The notes beneath the pieces were generated by a model that ran no database searches, was not told where the DNA came from, and saw only the letters and a list, made by a program, of their open reading frames with translations. This document shows, piece after piece, positions 49,270 through 58,144 of a DNA stretch of 64,000 bases (position 1 is the first letter of the stretch; each line of letters starts with the position of its first letter). The translations under genes and the position numbers were made by a program. The stretch comes from GCA-2737665 sp044344795 (GTDB lineage: Bacteria; Bacteroidota; Bacteroidia; Palsa-965), in contig JBIJCF010000004.1 in assembly GCA_044344795.1 (NCBI GenBank), positions 68,124-132,123 of the forward strand, read 5' to 3'.

Positions 49270-51183
49270 TTAGTGTCGGATAACGAATGTAGAAGTGTAA
49301 CGCGATTGTGGTTGAATTATTTCGATCAGGTAAATGCCATCCGCTAATTCGGAGGTGCTAAGTTGAACGGTTTTGCCTGAATAGTTTTGTGTTTGTAATA
49401 CACGTCCTTGCACATCACGAATATACGCGATACCCGATGACACTTCAGGAAGTACAACCGCAGTCGCATCATTGGCGGGATTTGGGAATATGCTTATTGT
49501 TGATGTTGTTTTCGGTTGCGGCTGAATACCAACGTTGGCACTGCCTGTAGGTAAGGTGATGGAACTGCTGTTGATGGAATTCGTATACACGGTATTGTTT
49601 GCAACGAGCGGATTAATCAATGTGTCACCATTCGTAAACGGATACATCGGTCTGTTGGTATTCATGTTGCGATTGAAGCGCGGATAATTAGATGAGGTGA
49701 CATCCACACGAATCCGATGTCCTTGCAAGAAGGTAAGACTGGTTGCAGGTAATTCAATATTCACCGTGTACACCTGGTTCGGAACCATAGCTGCGGTGTC
49801 ATTGGCAGTGAAGCCATTTCTGAAACGCATTCGATATACGCCGTCATTAACCAGCATCGAGCGACCATCGGGATAAACATCACACAAGCGAACACAAAAA
49901 TCCGTGTCATAACGATTAGAAGAAACCTTCAGTGTAACGACTACATTACCCGAAACGTTAATGTTGCTGGCTAAAGGAGCTGTTGTAAAACGCAACACAT
50001 CGTTTCTTGATTCTACTACCGGCGCTTGATCATACGGTCCTTGATCAAGATCTGCACGTAAGGTTGGTCCGCCAACTGTTGGAGATGGATTGGTAGGATC
50101 GTAACTAAAACTTAATGAACCGCTGGATGATGCAGGTGCGGTGTTTGTCATGGATGAGTCAGACTGAAAATAGTAAGTGAGGTTACTAATTCCTGAAGGC
50201 GGCCAAGTTGGAGAAGATGTCCACACGTTTTGTCCCATGTTGTAGTATTGGACGAACGGTGTATTATTCCAGCCGTTTGTTTGCGATCGTAAATGATAAT
50301 CGAAGAACATCAATGCTAACGAATCGTTCCAGCCCACAGCATTGGGGTAAAACAACTGACCTTGTTGTCCGCTGCCAACTGTTGCGGAACCATTGCCGCC
50401 ATGTACCCACGGACCCATCAACAATCGATGTTGGTCACGCACTGCAAGCGGTGATTGAGCACGTATTGCATTATAAAATTCCAACATCACTTCAATGTTG
50501 TGGTCGTACCAACCGCCAATCATCAGCGCGGGTACTTGAATTTGTGTCGGATAAAAGTTCGGAGGTTCTACAATAAACTGCCACAAATTGTTGTACACCG
50601 GATTTTGCAAAAGAATAGTAGACATGCCGAACCCCAATCCGTCCAGTTGTTCCACATATTCTGTACGATAACAACCGTTCGGAAAATATTCCTGATAACT
50701 ATATTGAGGTCCGGCAACCAAAGGACAAATGCAAGTTAAGTGAGGCGGATTTTCTTTTGCCGTCATGAATTGCACACGGCCCAAAGCCGATGGTCCCCAG
50801 GTACCTACTTTTCCATCACTCCACGATTGTGCGGCAATCCATTCTACAACATCATAGCCGTCTTCACCGCGTGTTGGCGCACCCGCGTAATTGGCAGCAG
50901 TTGATCCGTAGAATCCACGCCAATCTACAATCACAAAGGCATAATTCGAACTGTTGATGTTCGTGCCAACCAAAGGCAATCCGATTAAACGGTACCACAA
51001 CCTGTTGTATGGAGTCTGCACGAGAATCACCGGTCCGCTAGTCCACCCTTGCGGGATGTAAATATCCGCAGCGAGTTTTTTGTTGTCGCTCATCGGAATG
51101 GAATCTACCCCAGGAGATAATACTTGCGCGCGCGCACCAATTGTGAGTAGTAGAAATAAACTAATCGCGGTTATGATTCTCAT
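49270..51183 (-). CDS. CocE/NonD-family serine hydrolase, T9SS cargo
   Basis: 637 residues. Signal peptide MRIITAISLFLLLTIGARAQ. The alpha/beta hydrolase has the nucleophile elbow GTWGPSALG (Ser in GxSxxG) and a candidate His in MGPWVHGGNGSATVG, the acid lying near WYDHNIEVMLEF; a C-terminal jelly-roll (ANINVSGNVVVTLKVSS-type) follows, the layout of the CocE/PepX family of ester or peptide hydrolases. A T9SS type A domain closes the protein (IFPNPANDATAVV). It precedes gldD directly, in the position of gldE in the reference gliding cluster. A terminator after ssb isolates it from that gene. Confidence 0.9.
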   Translation of the reverse strand: MRIITAISLFLLLTIGARAQVLSPGVDSIPMSDNKKLAADIYIPQGWTSGPVILVQTPYNRLWYRLIGLPLVGTNINSSNYAFVIVDWRGFYGSTAANYAGAPTRGEDGYDVVEWIAAQSWSDGKVGTWGPSALGRVQFMTAKENPPHLTCICPLVAGPQYSYQEYFPNGCYRTEYVEQLDGLGFGMSTILLQNPVYNNLWQFIVEPPNFYPTQIQVPALMIGGWYDHNIEVMLEFYNAIRAQSPLAVRDQHRLLMGPWVHGGNGSATVGSGQQGQLFYPNAVGWNDSLALMFFDYHLRSQTNGWNNTPFVQYYNMGQNVWTSSPTWPPSGISNLTYYFQSDSSMTNTAPASSSGSLSFSYDPTNPSPTVGGPTLRADLDQGPYDQAPVVESRNDVLRFTTAPLASNINVSGNVVVTLKVSSNRYDTDFCVRLCDVYPDGRSMLVNDGVYRMRFRNGFTANDTAAMVPNQVYTVNIELPATSLTFLQGHRIRVDVTSSNYPRFNRNMNTNRPMYPFTNGDTLINPLVANNTVYTNSINSSSITLPTGSANVGIQPQPKTTSTISIFPNPANDATAVVLPEVSSGIAYIRDVQGRVLQTQNYSGKTVQLSTSELADGIYLIEIIQPQSRYTSTFVIRH

Positions 51184-51196
51184 CTTTCATTCGGAT

Positions 51197-51220
51197 AAAA
51201 AATCCCGGATAAACCGGGAT
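51197..51220 (-). terminator. Intrinsic terminator after ssb
   Basis: Minus-strand stem ATCCCGG / CCGGGAT (51202-51208 with 51214-51220), 5-base loop, then a T-run from the plus-strand A-run 51197-51202. It ends the ssb transcript before the CocE-gldD-M14 operon. Confidence 0.8.
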
Positions 51221-51223
51221 CAG

Positions 51224-51703
51224 TTAAAATGGTAAATCGTCAGCAGACTGTTGAAACGACGCCGGATGCATCGGATCATTTCCGGTATCTATAGGTTGCA
51301 CCTGCTGTTGCTGCTGGTGTTGTTGAGTCGTTCCGTTGTTTTGCTGATACGGTCGATTATTTTGTTGATCTTGAGGACGCGACAAAATCGTAACTACATC
51401 ACCAAAAATTTCTGTGGTGTAGCGCTTGTTACCGTTATTGTCTTCCCAACTTCTGCTTCTGATTTTTCCTTCGAGATAAATTTGTTGGCCTTTTCGTAAA
51501 TACTTCTCGGCTACTTCTGCCAACTTTCTCCACAAAACGATTTGATGCCATTCGGTTTGTTCGTTCTTATTTCCGTTTTTATCACGGAAGGTTTCTGTTG
51601 TTGCTAATGGAAAATTTGCCACTGCAATGCCACCTTCCAAATAACGTACTTCCGGATCTTTACCTAAGTTTCCAATTAAAATCACTTTGTTAACGCCTGC
51701 CAT
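51224..51703 (-). CDS. ssb: Single-stranded DNA-binding protein
   Basis: 159 residues. OB-fold N-terminal domain (AGVNKVILIGNLGKDPEVRYLEGGIAVANFPLAT, residues 2-110), a Gln/Asn-rich linker, and the acidic tip SADDLPF that recruits partner proteins. It protects ssDNA during replication, repair and recombination. A -7 box at 51760-51767 and a terminator just after the stop make it monocistronic. mutY lies upstream on the same strand. Confidence 0.95.
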   Translation of the reverse strand: MAGVNKVILIGNLGKDPEVRYLEGGIAVANFPLATTETFRDKNGNKNEQTEWHQIVLWRKLAEVAEKYLRKGQQIYLEGKIRSRSWEDNNGNKRYTTEIFGDVVTILSRPQDQQNNRPYQQNNGTTQQHQQQQQVQPIDTGNDPMHPASFQQSADDLPF

Positions 51704-51759
51704 AATGATGTGACTAAATAAATTTTAAAACGTAACTGTTTACATACTTCGACTTATTT

Positions 51760-51767
51760 CAAAGATA
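51760..51767 (-). promoter_or_regulatory. -7 box of ssb
   Basis: Minus-strand TATCTTTG matches TAnnTTTG, 56 bases upstream of the ATG at 51703. Confidence 0.5.
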
Positions 51768-51818
51768 ACGAACACGACCTGACATTAAAAGTATGCTTAG
51801 ACGATAATCGTGAAGTAT

Positions 51819-52853
51819 TTAAAAGTGTTTATCTATAAATCGGGCGATAACAATCGGGACAGGATATTCTGCCAAGTCGTTTAACGGCACTTTTTCAAAT
51901 TGGCGCTTACCGTTGAAACTACCTTCTATCTTAAAAAACCGAATGTGAAGATTGCGGTGCGAGAGTTTATGCAGCAACGATTCTATCAATTGGGGAGGAA
52001 TTTTTCCTTTAACTAACCCTTGGTATTCAGTATTGGTGGACAGCATCTTTTCTGTCAATGCTTTATTGGATATAACACATGGAAAGTGGAATAGATTCTT
52101 CCAGATGCCTTCATTACTGCGGTGTTCCAATGCAATACTTCCGTTTTTTACGTGGACCAGATAGTTCAGGTACACATCTTCCACTTTAGTTTTTTTAGCT
52201 TTTACGGGCAAGACGTTCACCTTATCATTTCGAAATGCATAACACTCTTGCACAAATGGACATGTTTCACACAACGGTTTTTTGGGCGTGCAGGCGGTGG
52301 CGCCAAATTCCATAATCGCCTGATTGAACTCTGCGGCATGCTTTACAGGCAACAGTTCTGTGGCCAATGCCTTAAACTCTTTTTTGCCTTGTGTGCTATC
52401 TATTGGAGTTTCAATTCCATAAACGCGACTCAACACCCGATATACATTTCCGTCTACCACAGCTTTTGGTTCATCAAAACAAAAAGAGCTGATCGCGGAG
52501 GCTGTGTAATCTCCGATACCTTTTAATTGAATCAGCCCTTCATACGATTCCGGAAATTTCCCTTTGTGTTTTTCGGCAACCTCTTTGGCTGTGGCGTGAA
52601 GATTTCGGGCTCTGGAATAATAACCCAATCCTTGCCAAAGTTTGAGCACTTCTTGTTCGGAAGCTCGCGCCAGGCTTTTTACGTTGGGAAATGTGCGGGT
52701 AAAAGCCAGATAATAAGGTAAACCTTGATCTACGCGGGTTTGTTGCAAAATAACTTCAGATAGCCATATGAAATAAGGATTCCGGGTGTTTCTCCACGGT
52801 AAATCTCTCATATTCAGGCGATACCATTTTAATAAGTGCCACGCAAAGTCCAT
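51819..52853 (-). CDS. mutY: Adenine DNA glycosylase MutY
   Basis: 344 residues. Removes A opposite 8-oxoG. The catalytic Glu is in WLSEVILQQTRVDQ, the HhH is LKGIGDYTASAI, and the catalytic Asp is in AVVDGNVYRVLSR. The [4Fe-4S] loop is C-x6-C-x2-C-x5-C (CTPKKPLCETCPFVQECYAF). The C-terminal MutT-like domain (about 230-344) reads 8-oxoG. Order mutY-ssb-gld genes is conserved in Flavobacteriia; it diverges from the HU gene here. Confidence 0.95.
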   Translation of the reverse strand: MDFAWHLLKWYRLNMRDLPWRNTRNPYFIWLSEVILQQTRVDQGLPYYLAFTRTFPNVKSLARASEQEVLKLWQGLGYYSRARNLHATAKEVAEKHKGKFPESYEGLIQLKGIGDYTASAISSFCFDEPKAVVDGNVYRVLSRVYGIETPIDSTQGKKEFKALATELLPVKHAAEFNQAIMEFGATACTPKKPLCETCPFVQECYAFRNDKVNVLPVKAKKTKVEDVYLNYLVHVKNGSIALEHRSNEGIWKNLFHFPCVISNKALTEKMLSTNTEYQGLVKGKIPPQLIESLLHKLSHRNLHIRFFKIEGSFNGKRQFEKVPLNDLAEYPVPIVIARFIDKHF

Positions 52854-52890
52854 AAAATCACTTAAATAGAGGGGTAAAATTACACGGAAG

Positions 52891-52921
52891 TTTGGTCGTA
52901 CCGCAGAAAAATGTATTTTTG
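52891..52921 (+). promoter_or_regulatory. Canonical two-box promoter of the HU gene
   Basis: TTTG (52891-52894) and TATTTTTG (52914-52921), 19 bases apart, match the Bacteroidota -33/-7 consensus; the leader to the ATG at 52980 is about 58 bases. Confidence 0.75.
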
Positions 52922-52979
52922 CAGCCCCGTTAATCGGAAACGACGGATATAATTCATTGACAGTAAATAATTTAGACGT

Positions 52980-53273
52980 ATGACAAAGGCAGAAGTTGTA
53001 GCAGAGATCGCTGAAAAGACAGGCGTAGAAAAGGTAGCCGTACAGGCTTCCGTGGAAGCATTCATGAAAGTAATCAAGCAGTCATTGGCTAAAGGCGATA
53101 ACGTGTATCTGCGCGGTTTCGGCAGTTTCGTAGTAAAGCGTCGTGCTGAAAAAACTGGCCGTAACATTTCCAGAAATACCACAGTAATTATCCCTGCTCA
53201 TAACGTTCCTTCATTTAAGCCGGCTAAAACTTTTGTCGATCGTGTGAAGAAGAATGTTAAAGTAGGAGAATAA
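52980..53273 (+). CDS. HU-family DNA-binding protein
   Basis: 97 residues, a histone-like dimer that bends DNA. N-terminal helices TKAEVVAEIAEKTGVEKVAVQASVEAFMKVIKQSLAKGDNVYLRGFGSF followed by the beta arm VVKRRAEKTGRNISRNTTVIIPAHNVPSF, with the arm tip motif RNPxTG replaced by RNTTVIIPAHNVP, as in many Bacteroidota HU. It stands at the head of a run with a TPR gene, separated by 4 bases. Confidence 0.93.
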   Translation: MTKAEVVAEIAEKTGVEKVAVQASVEAFMKVIKQSLAKGDNVYLRGFGSFVVKRRAEKTGRNISRNTTVIIPAHNVPSFKPAKTFVDRVKKNVKVGE

Positions 53274-53277
53274 TATC

Positions 53278-54123
53278 ATGACGCTCTCATCCAACGGATT
53301 AAAATGGATTATGCTGGGAGGAGCAGCAATAATTATCGTTCTTTTAAATTTTGTAAGTACCGTGCCGTCTTCACAACCTAAAGTGCAGATTGATGATCAT
53401 CACGATCACGGCATCACCTTGGAGCAATTGGTAGCGCGAAATAAGGAGTTAATGTCTGCTGATTTGCAGGCTTCCGTGAGGTCGTTGCAAACCGAATTGC
53501 AAAAGACAACTGCCATTGCACAAAAAGCATTGTTGTACGATTCATTAATGAAAATTTTGGGTCGCAACGGGCAATATGCATTCGCATCACAACTGGCAGA
53601 GCAGAAAGCTACGGAGCTGAATGGTTCCGGAACCGACTGGATGCTGGCCGGCGATCGTTACCGTGCATCGGCGGGTTTTGAAAAAGATCCTGAAGCCGTG
53701 CATGTGTTGGCAGAAGCTTCTATGCGTTGTTACAGCAAAGCTCTTGAATTGGAACCGAATAATCTGGATGCTAAAGTGGGCTTGGGAATGGTGATGGTTG
53801 CAGCAACCAGTGACCCGATGAAGGGAATTACGTTGTTGCGTGAAGTGGAAGTTGCAGATTCAACGCACGTTAATGTTCAATTGGCATTAGCTGATTTCGC
53901 AGTGCAGAGTCAGCAATACGATAAAGCTATCGAACGTTACACTAAGGCAATTCGATTGAAGCCGGAATATTATGGAATTCGGTTAAATCTCGCAGAATTA
54001 TATCAGGTGAAAGGGGACACCGCTGCAGCCATTCAGCAATTAGAGCTGTATGTGCAGAAAGAAACAGATCCTCTTGTAAGAAACGATGTGGAGAATGCCA
54101 TCAGGCAGCTCCGCAAAAAGTAA
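53278..54123 (+). CDS. Membrane-anchored TPR protein
   Basis: 281 residues. One N-terminal hydrophobic segment (about 10-27, MLGGAAIIIVLLNFV) likely anchors it with the TPRs outside the cytoplasm. At least three tetratricopeptide units follow residue ~125 (AEASMRCYSKALELEPNNLDAKVGLGMVM; QQYDKAIERYTKAIRLKPEYYGIRLNLAELY). It starts 4 bases after the HU stop and its place in the HU-TPR-mS38-RNase G run recurs in Bacteroidota. Function unknown; protein-protein scaffold inferred. Confidence 0.8.
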   Translation: MTLSSNGLKWIMLGGAAIIIVLLNFVSTVPSSQPKVQIDDHHDHGITLEQLVARNKELMSADLQASVRSLQTELQKTTAIAQKALLYDSLMKILGRNGQYAFASQLAEQKATELNGSGTDWMLAGDRYRASAGFEKDPEAVHVLAEASMRCYSKALELEPNNLDAKVGLGMVMVAATSDPMKGITLLREVEVADSTHVNVQLALADFAVQSQQYDKAIERYTKAIRLKPEYYGIRLNLAELYQVKGDTAAAIQQLELYVQKETDPLVRNDVENAIRQLRKK

Positions 54124-54154
54124 TTAAGTATTAACCTTTTTAAAATTTTCTATC

Positions 54155-54247
54155 ATGCCAAGCGGAAAGAAACGCAAACGTCATAAGATGGCAACGCACA
54201 AGCGCAAGAAGCGTCTTCGTAAGAATCGTCACAAGAAGAAGCGCTAG
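54155..54247 (+). CDS. AURKAIP1/COX24 (mS38-like) small basic ribosomal peptide
   Basis: 30 residues, MPSGKKRKRHKMATHKRKKR then LRKNRHKKKR; 20 of 30 are Lys, Arg or His. The pattern KKRKRHKMATHKRKKR.RKNRHK matches the COX24/AURKAIP1 domain of mitochondrial small-subunit protein mS38 and its bacterial relatives. It is expected to bind the small ribosomal subunit near the decoding region. Position just before RNase G is conserved in the phylum. A weak terminator follows at 54307-54334. Confidence 0.85.
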   Translation: MPSGKKRKRHKMATHKRKKRLRKNRHKKKR

Positions 54248-54306
54248 TGTAATCGGATGTAATTAAGTACACCGAGTCACTTTAATTTATTGAACATTGG
54301 TAATCT

Positions 54307-54334
54307 CCCAAACCTGCAAGGTTATTGGGTTTTT
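54307..54334 (+). terminator. Weak intrinsic terminator before the RNase G gene
   Basis: CCCAAACC / GGT-TA-TTGGG stem with a TA bulge, followed by five T. Confidence 0.45.
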
Positions 54335-54355
54335 GCCGTTTAACCGTATTATAAC

Positions 54356-55906
54356 GTGAACAACGAACTAATCATTGATGCCTCAGGGCACGAGATTGTC
54401 ATAGCGTTGCTCAGCGATAAGCGTCTAGTCGAACTCAATCGTGAGAAAGTCGATACGCAATTTGCTGTGGGCGATATTTATCTCGGCCGGGTGCGTAAAG
54501 TGATGCCGGGATTAAACGCGGCGTTTGTTGATGTCGGTTATGAAAAGGATGCCTTCCTACATTATTTCGATTTGGGTCCGCAAGTATTGTCGTTGAACAA
54601 ATACGTGCGCCACACCATTACCGGAAAACAAAAGCATGCATCACTGCAGTATTTTAAGCCCGAACCTGATATTAATAAGGACGGGAAAATTACAGAAGTG
54701 TTGCAATCGGATCAGCAAGTAATGATCCAGGTAGCGAAGGAACCTATTTCAACCAAAGGACCACGAATCACTTCCGAGATTTCAATCGCCGGACGTTACA
54801 TTGTTCTTATTCCGTTCTCCGAAAAAGTTTCGGTATCACAGAAAATTAAGAGCAGTGAAGAACGTGAACGATTAAAGCGATTAATTCTTAGTATAAAACC
54901 GAAAAACTTCGGAGTGATTGTGCGCACTGTAGCAGAAGCGAAAGGTGTTGCCGATTTGGATGCCGACATGAACGACCTAGTGAACAAGTGGAATACTTGT
55001 TTTCAGGCATTACTTACCGCCAAACCGCCACAGCGTGTGCTGGGCGAGTTAAATCGCACATCCGCAATATTGCGCGATATGCTGAACGCTACCTTCAGCG
55101 CAATTCATGTAAATGATGAGCGCATGCAGAGCGAAATATCCGAGTATCTGCAGACGATAGCGCCGGATAAAGAAAAGATTTTGAAACTGCACAAAAACGG
55201 TGCAGCAATGTTTGATCAACTGGGCGTAGAACGCCAGGTGAAAGCCTTATTCGGTAAAACGGTTACCATGAAAAGTGGTGCGTATTTAATTATCGAACAT
55301 ACCGAAGCTCTTCACGTGATCGACGTCAACAGCGGTAATCGTTCCAAGTCGCAAGCGGATCAGGAAACCAACGCGCTTGAAGTTAATTTGGAAGCTGCCG
55401 TGGAGGTTGCGCGCCAATTGCGTTTGCGCGATATGGGCGGAATTATCGTAGTTGATTTTATCGACTTGCATTCACCGCTTAATCGTAAAACACTTTTCAA
55501 TAAGTTGCGCGATGAGATGAAATCGGATCGTGCAAAGCACACCATTTTACCTCCAAGTAAATTCGGATTGATTCAGATTACGCGCGAACGTGTACGTCCT
55601 GAAACCAGCGTGGATACTGCAGAAAAATGTCCTACGTGTGGAGGAACAGGAGAAGTACAAGCGAGTATTTTATTGATGGATCAAATCGAAAATAACCTGC
55701 GTTATATCCTTACGGAACAAAACGAAACCGGTGTTACGCTTTGTGTACATCCGTACATTGCAGCATATCTTACCAAAGGATTTTGGTCGCAGCGCATGCA
55801 GTGGTGGTGGAAGTACAAGAAGTCGGTGAAGATCAAATCAGTGAGTTCTTATCACTTCCTGGAATATCATTTCCTGAATAAGAACGAAGATGAAATTAAA
55901 GTATGA
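54356..55906 (+). CDS. rng: Ribonuclease E/G family protein (RNase G)
   Basis: 516 residues from a GTG start (MNNELIIDASGHEIVIALLSD). It has the S1 domain (GDIYLGRVRKVMPGLNAAFVDVGYEKDAFLHY, about 37-80), the RNase H-like/5'-sensor region, and the catalytic DNase I-like domain with the metal-ligand aspartates in LHVIDVNSGNRSK and GGIIVVDFIDL. A Zn-link-type CPTCGGTG (about 424-431) joins monomers. The protein processes rRNA and mRNA 5' ends. It lacks the RNase E C-terminal scaffold, so it is RNase G length. Confidence 0.93.
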   Translation: MNNELIIDASGHEIVIALLSDKRLVELNREKVDTQFAVGDIYLGRVRKVMPGLNAAFVDVGYEKDAFLHYFDLGPQVLSLNKYVRHTITGKQKHASLQYFKPEPDINKDGKITEVLQSDQQVMIQVAKEPISTKGPRITSEISIAGRYIVLIPFSEKVSVSQKIKSSEERERLKRLILSIKPKNFGVIVRTVAEAKGVADLDADMNDLVNKWNTCFQALLTAKPPQRVLGELNRTSAILRDMLNATFSAIHVNDERMQSEISEYLQTIAPDKEKILKLHKNGAAMFDQLGVERQVKALFGKTVTMKSGAYLIIEHTEALHVIDVNSGNRSKSQADQETNALEVNLEAAVEVARQLRLRDMGGIIVVDFIDLHSPLNRKTLFNKLRDEMKSDRAKHTILPPSKFGLIQITRERVRPETSVDTAEKCPTCGGTGEVQASILLMDQIENNLRYILTEQNETGVTLCVHPYIAAYLTKGFWSQRMQWWWKYKKSVKIKSVSSYHFLEYHFLNKNEDEIKV

Positions 55907-55908
55907 TG

Positions 55909-55938
55909 AAAATCCCGATCGAATGATCGGGATTTTTT
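55909..55938. terminator. Bidirectional terminator between rng and the RDD gene
   Basis: Perfect stem AAAATCCCGATC / GATCGGGATTTT with GAAT loop and flanking A/T runs; it overlaps the stop codon of the RDD gene. Confidence 0.85.
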
Positions 55939-56695
55939 ATTTGCCTTTATCGAATCCGTAATGTGCGTAATCGGCCAGCACAATATTCAGAAACTGCATC
56001 GTTGGCAGTTGTTGTGGATTCGGAAATACACCGAGCGTTTGTTTTACTTTATTTCCCAGTTGTTCCAACAGTCCGTAGTTGCCGGTTTGCACGGCTTGCA
56101 TCATCACATCTTTAATGATGTTCATGTCACGATCGTTCAGCTGTCCCACTTGCGGAAATACAATTTGATACTGCGGATTTAAACTCGCCAAAATTGTACT
56201 ACGCAGTGAAGTGCGTTCTTTTACATTGATGACGATAGTTCCCGCCACCATATCTCCAATACGTTGATTGCTATCGCTGATCATGGCAACCGGAAGTGCG
56301 AGCCAGGAAAACACACCGAATTCAGCTTCCAGTAATCGTGTTACCCAGCGCATGGCAAAATCACCAAGCCCCGCAGGTGAGCCGTCTTTCTTCACCACTT
56401 TCAATCCGAGAATTAGTTTTCCGAATGTTCTTCCATTAAGCAATGTCTCGCACCACAGCGTGTACGTAAGTACAGGCAACGGCACAAGGAATGCCAAGGC
56501 CAGTACAATTTCTTCCCGAGCTTCCCAACTGCCGGCATTTATTACCCAATTGCTGACGAGGTAAACGGCAACAAATAAATACGCCGCGAAAAAAATAACA
56601 TCAATCAAACGTGCAAGTACACGATCACCAATGCTGGCTACGGGATAATCGATAACCACATTTTGTGACGTGACGATGCGCGCGTAATCTGCCAT
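55937..56695 (-). CDS. RDD family membrane protein
   Basis: 252 residues. Four hydrophobic segments lie in the first 150 residues with the RDD hallmark RLIDVIFFAAYLFVAVYLV (Arg, then two Asp-type positions), NGRTFGKLILGLKVVKKDG. The C-terminal ~90 residues are a soluble tail (LNDRDMNIIKDVMMQAVQTGNYGLLEQLG). RDD proteins are thought to be transporters or assembly factors; no clear substrate. It diverges from the spoIIM-like gene of the following cluster, with an inverted repeat in between. Confidence 0.88.
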   Translation of the reverse strand: MADYARIVTSQNVVIDYPVASIGDRVLARLIDVIFFAAYLFVAVYLVSNWVINAGSWEAREEIVLALAFLVPLPVLTYTLWCETLLNGRTFGKLILGLKVVKKDGSPAGLGDFAMRWVTRLLEAEFGVFSWLALPVAMISDSNQRIGDMVAGTIVINVKERTSLRSTILASLNPQYQIVFPQVGQLNDRDMNIIKDVMMQAVQTGNYGLLEQLGNKVKQTLGVFPNPQQLPTMQFLNIVLADYAHYGFDKGK

Positions 56696-56750
56696 ACAGC
56701 GAATGTACAGAAAGAAAATTCAAATAAATACAACTGTACATAAATGAACA

Positions 56751-56773
56751 ATTAATAGTGTGTACCTATTAAT
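56751..56773. promoter_or_regulatory. Inverted repeat in the RDD/SpoIIM divergent region
   Basis: ATTAATAG (56751-56758) and CTATTAAT (56766-56773) are perfect 8-bp arms with a 7-base spacer, a possible operator for the divergent genes. Confidence 0.35.
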
Positions 56774-56806
56774 TTCATGCAGGCATTTATTACCTTGTAA
56801 CTCCTT

Positions 56807-58144
56807 ATGAAAGAAATCACGTTTCTGCGGAAGAATCACGAAAAGTGGTTGGAGTTCGAGAAGATGCTGAATAGCAAGGATGCGGTAAATCCAGATGTGC
56901 TTTCTGATCTTTTCGTTCGCATTACTGATGATCTTTCATGGGCACGTACATTTTATCCCGGTTCATCAACCGAGCGTTATTTGAATGATCTTGCGGCGCG
57001 TATTCATCAGGAAATTTATAAAAACAAAAAGGAAAGCCGCAGTCGTCTCGTCACATTCTGGACGAACGAATTTCCGCTGCTGATGCGCGGTCATTTGGGT
57101 AATCTGATGATTGCATTTTTGATATTCGCAGTTTCAGTTTGGATCGGCATAATCTCTGCTCAAAACGATTCGGAATTTGTGCGCATCATCTTAGGTGATT
57201 ATTATGTGGACAGCACATTGGATAACATGGCGAATGGCGATCCGATGGGTGTGTACAAAAGTGAAAATCAATTCGCGATGTTTTTTCGTATTGCACTTAA
57301 CAACAGTTTTGTCGCGTTAATGTGTATCATGGTTGGCGTGTTTCATTGGATGGGTGTTGGATTCATGCTGTTTCGTAATGGTGTGATGTTGGGCTGCTTC
57401 ATGTACTTTTTAGGCGAGAACGGTTTTTTACGCGAAGCGACACTTACGGTTTGGATACATGGTGTTATTGAAATATGGTGCATCATTGTTGCCGGTGCTG
57501 CCGGAATCGCGCTTGGAAATTCAATTTGGTTTCCCGGTGCATGGCCGCGCAGTGTGGCGTTTGGTCGCGGTGCAAGGGAAGCATTAAAAATCGGATTAGC
57601 ACTTATTCCGTTTTTCTTCTTGGCGGCCTTTTTCGAAGGATTTATTACCCGTTATACGCAAATGCCGGATGTTGGTAGAATAGCCATCATTGCGGGCTCC
57701 GCTGTTTTTGTATTGTGGTATTTTGTTTTTTATCCGCAGATATTATTCTACAAGCAGAAGAAAAATGAAGCAGGCATGAGTAGTCGCATTGCTTTTGTGC
57801 TGTGGCTCGTAACACTCCCGGTTTCTGCTCCGATATTGTTTATCATCAATCGTTCCCGCGAGAAGAAATTGTCGCCACGTGATTTGTTTGCACAAATTAA
57901 TCCACGTACAGTATTTATGGTCATCTCCGGATTCGTGTTAATCTTTTTGCCGCTCCTTTCGTTTGTGATGCAATTGGTTACGGGAATTCCTTCGGATACT
58001 ACGACATACATCTTTTTCGGATTGCTGGCTGTTTGCGGTGTGATAATGATTGTACTCGCGTTGTTGTGGAACGATCGCATTGAAGAAGAAGATTTGAGTA
58101 TTGCACGTAAGTCGGATAAAATATTAGGTTCTTATGAGCGTTAG
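56807..58144 (+). CDS. SpoIIM-like multi-pass membrane protein
   Basis: 445 residues. A cytosolic ~80-residue N-terminus (FLRKNHEKWLEFEKMLNSKD) is followed by about ten hydrophobic segments. The SpoIIM core GHLGNLMIAFLIFAVSVWIG, NNSFVALMCIMVGVFHWMGVGFMLFRNGVMLGCF and GVIEIWCIIVAGAAGIALG (about 95-245) is clear. In Bacillus SpoIIM acts in engulfment; this organism shows no sporulation genes, so another envelope role is likely. It overlaps the next gene by 11 bases. Confidence 0.85.
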   Translation: MKEITFLRKNHEKWLEFEKMLNSKDAVNPDVLSDLFVRITDDLSWARTFYPGSSTERYLNDLAARIHQEIYKNKKESRSRLVTFWTNEFPLLMRGHLGNLMIAFLIFAVSVWIGIISAQNDSEFVRIILGDYYVDSTLDNMANGDPMGVYKSENQFAMFFRIALNNSFVALMCIMVGVFHWMGVGFMLFRNGVMLGCFMYFLGENGFLREATLTVWIHGVIEIWCIIVAGAAGIALGNSIWFPGAWPRSVAFGRGAREALKIGLALIPFFFLAAFFEGFITRYTQMPDVGRIAIIAGSAVFVLWYFVFYPQILFYKQKKNEAGMSSRIAFVLWLVTLPVSAPILFIINRSREKKLSPRDLFAQINPRTVFMVISGFVLIFLPLLSFVMQLVTGIPSDTTTYIFFGLLAVCGVIMIVLALLWNDRIEEEDLSIARKSDKILGSYER

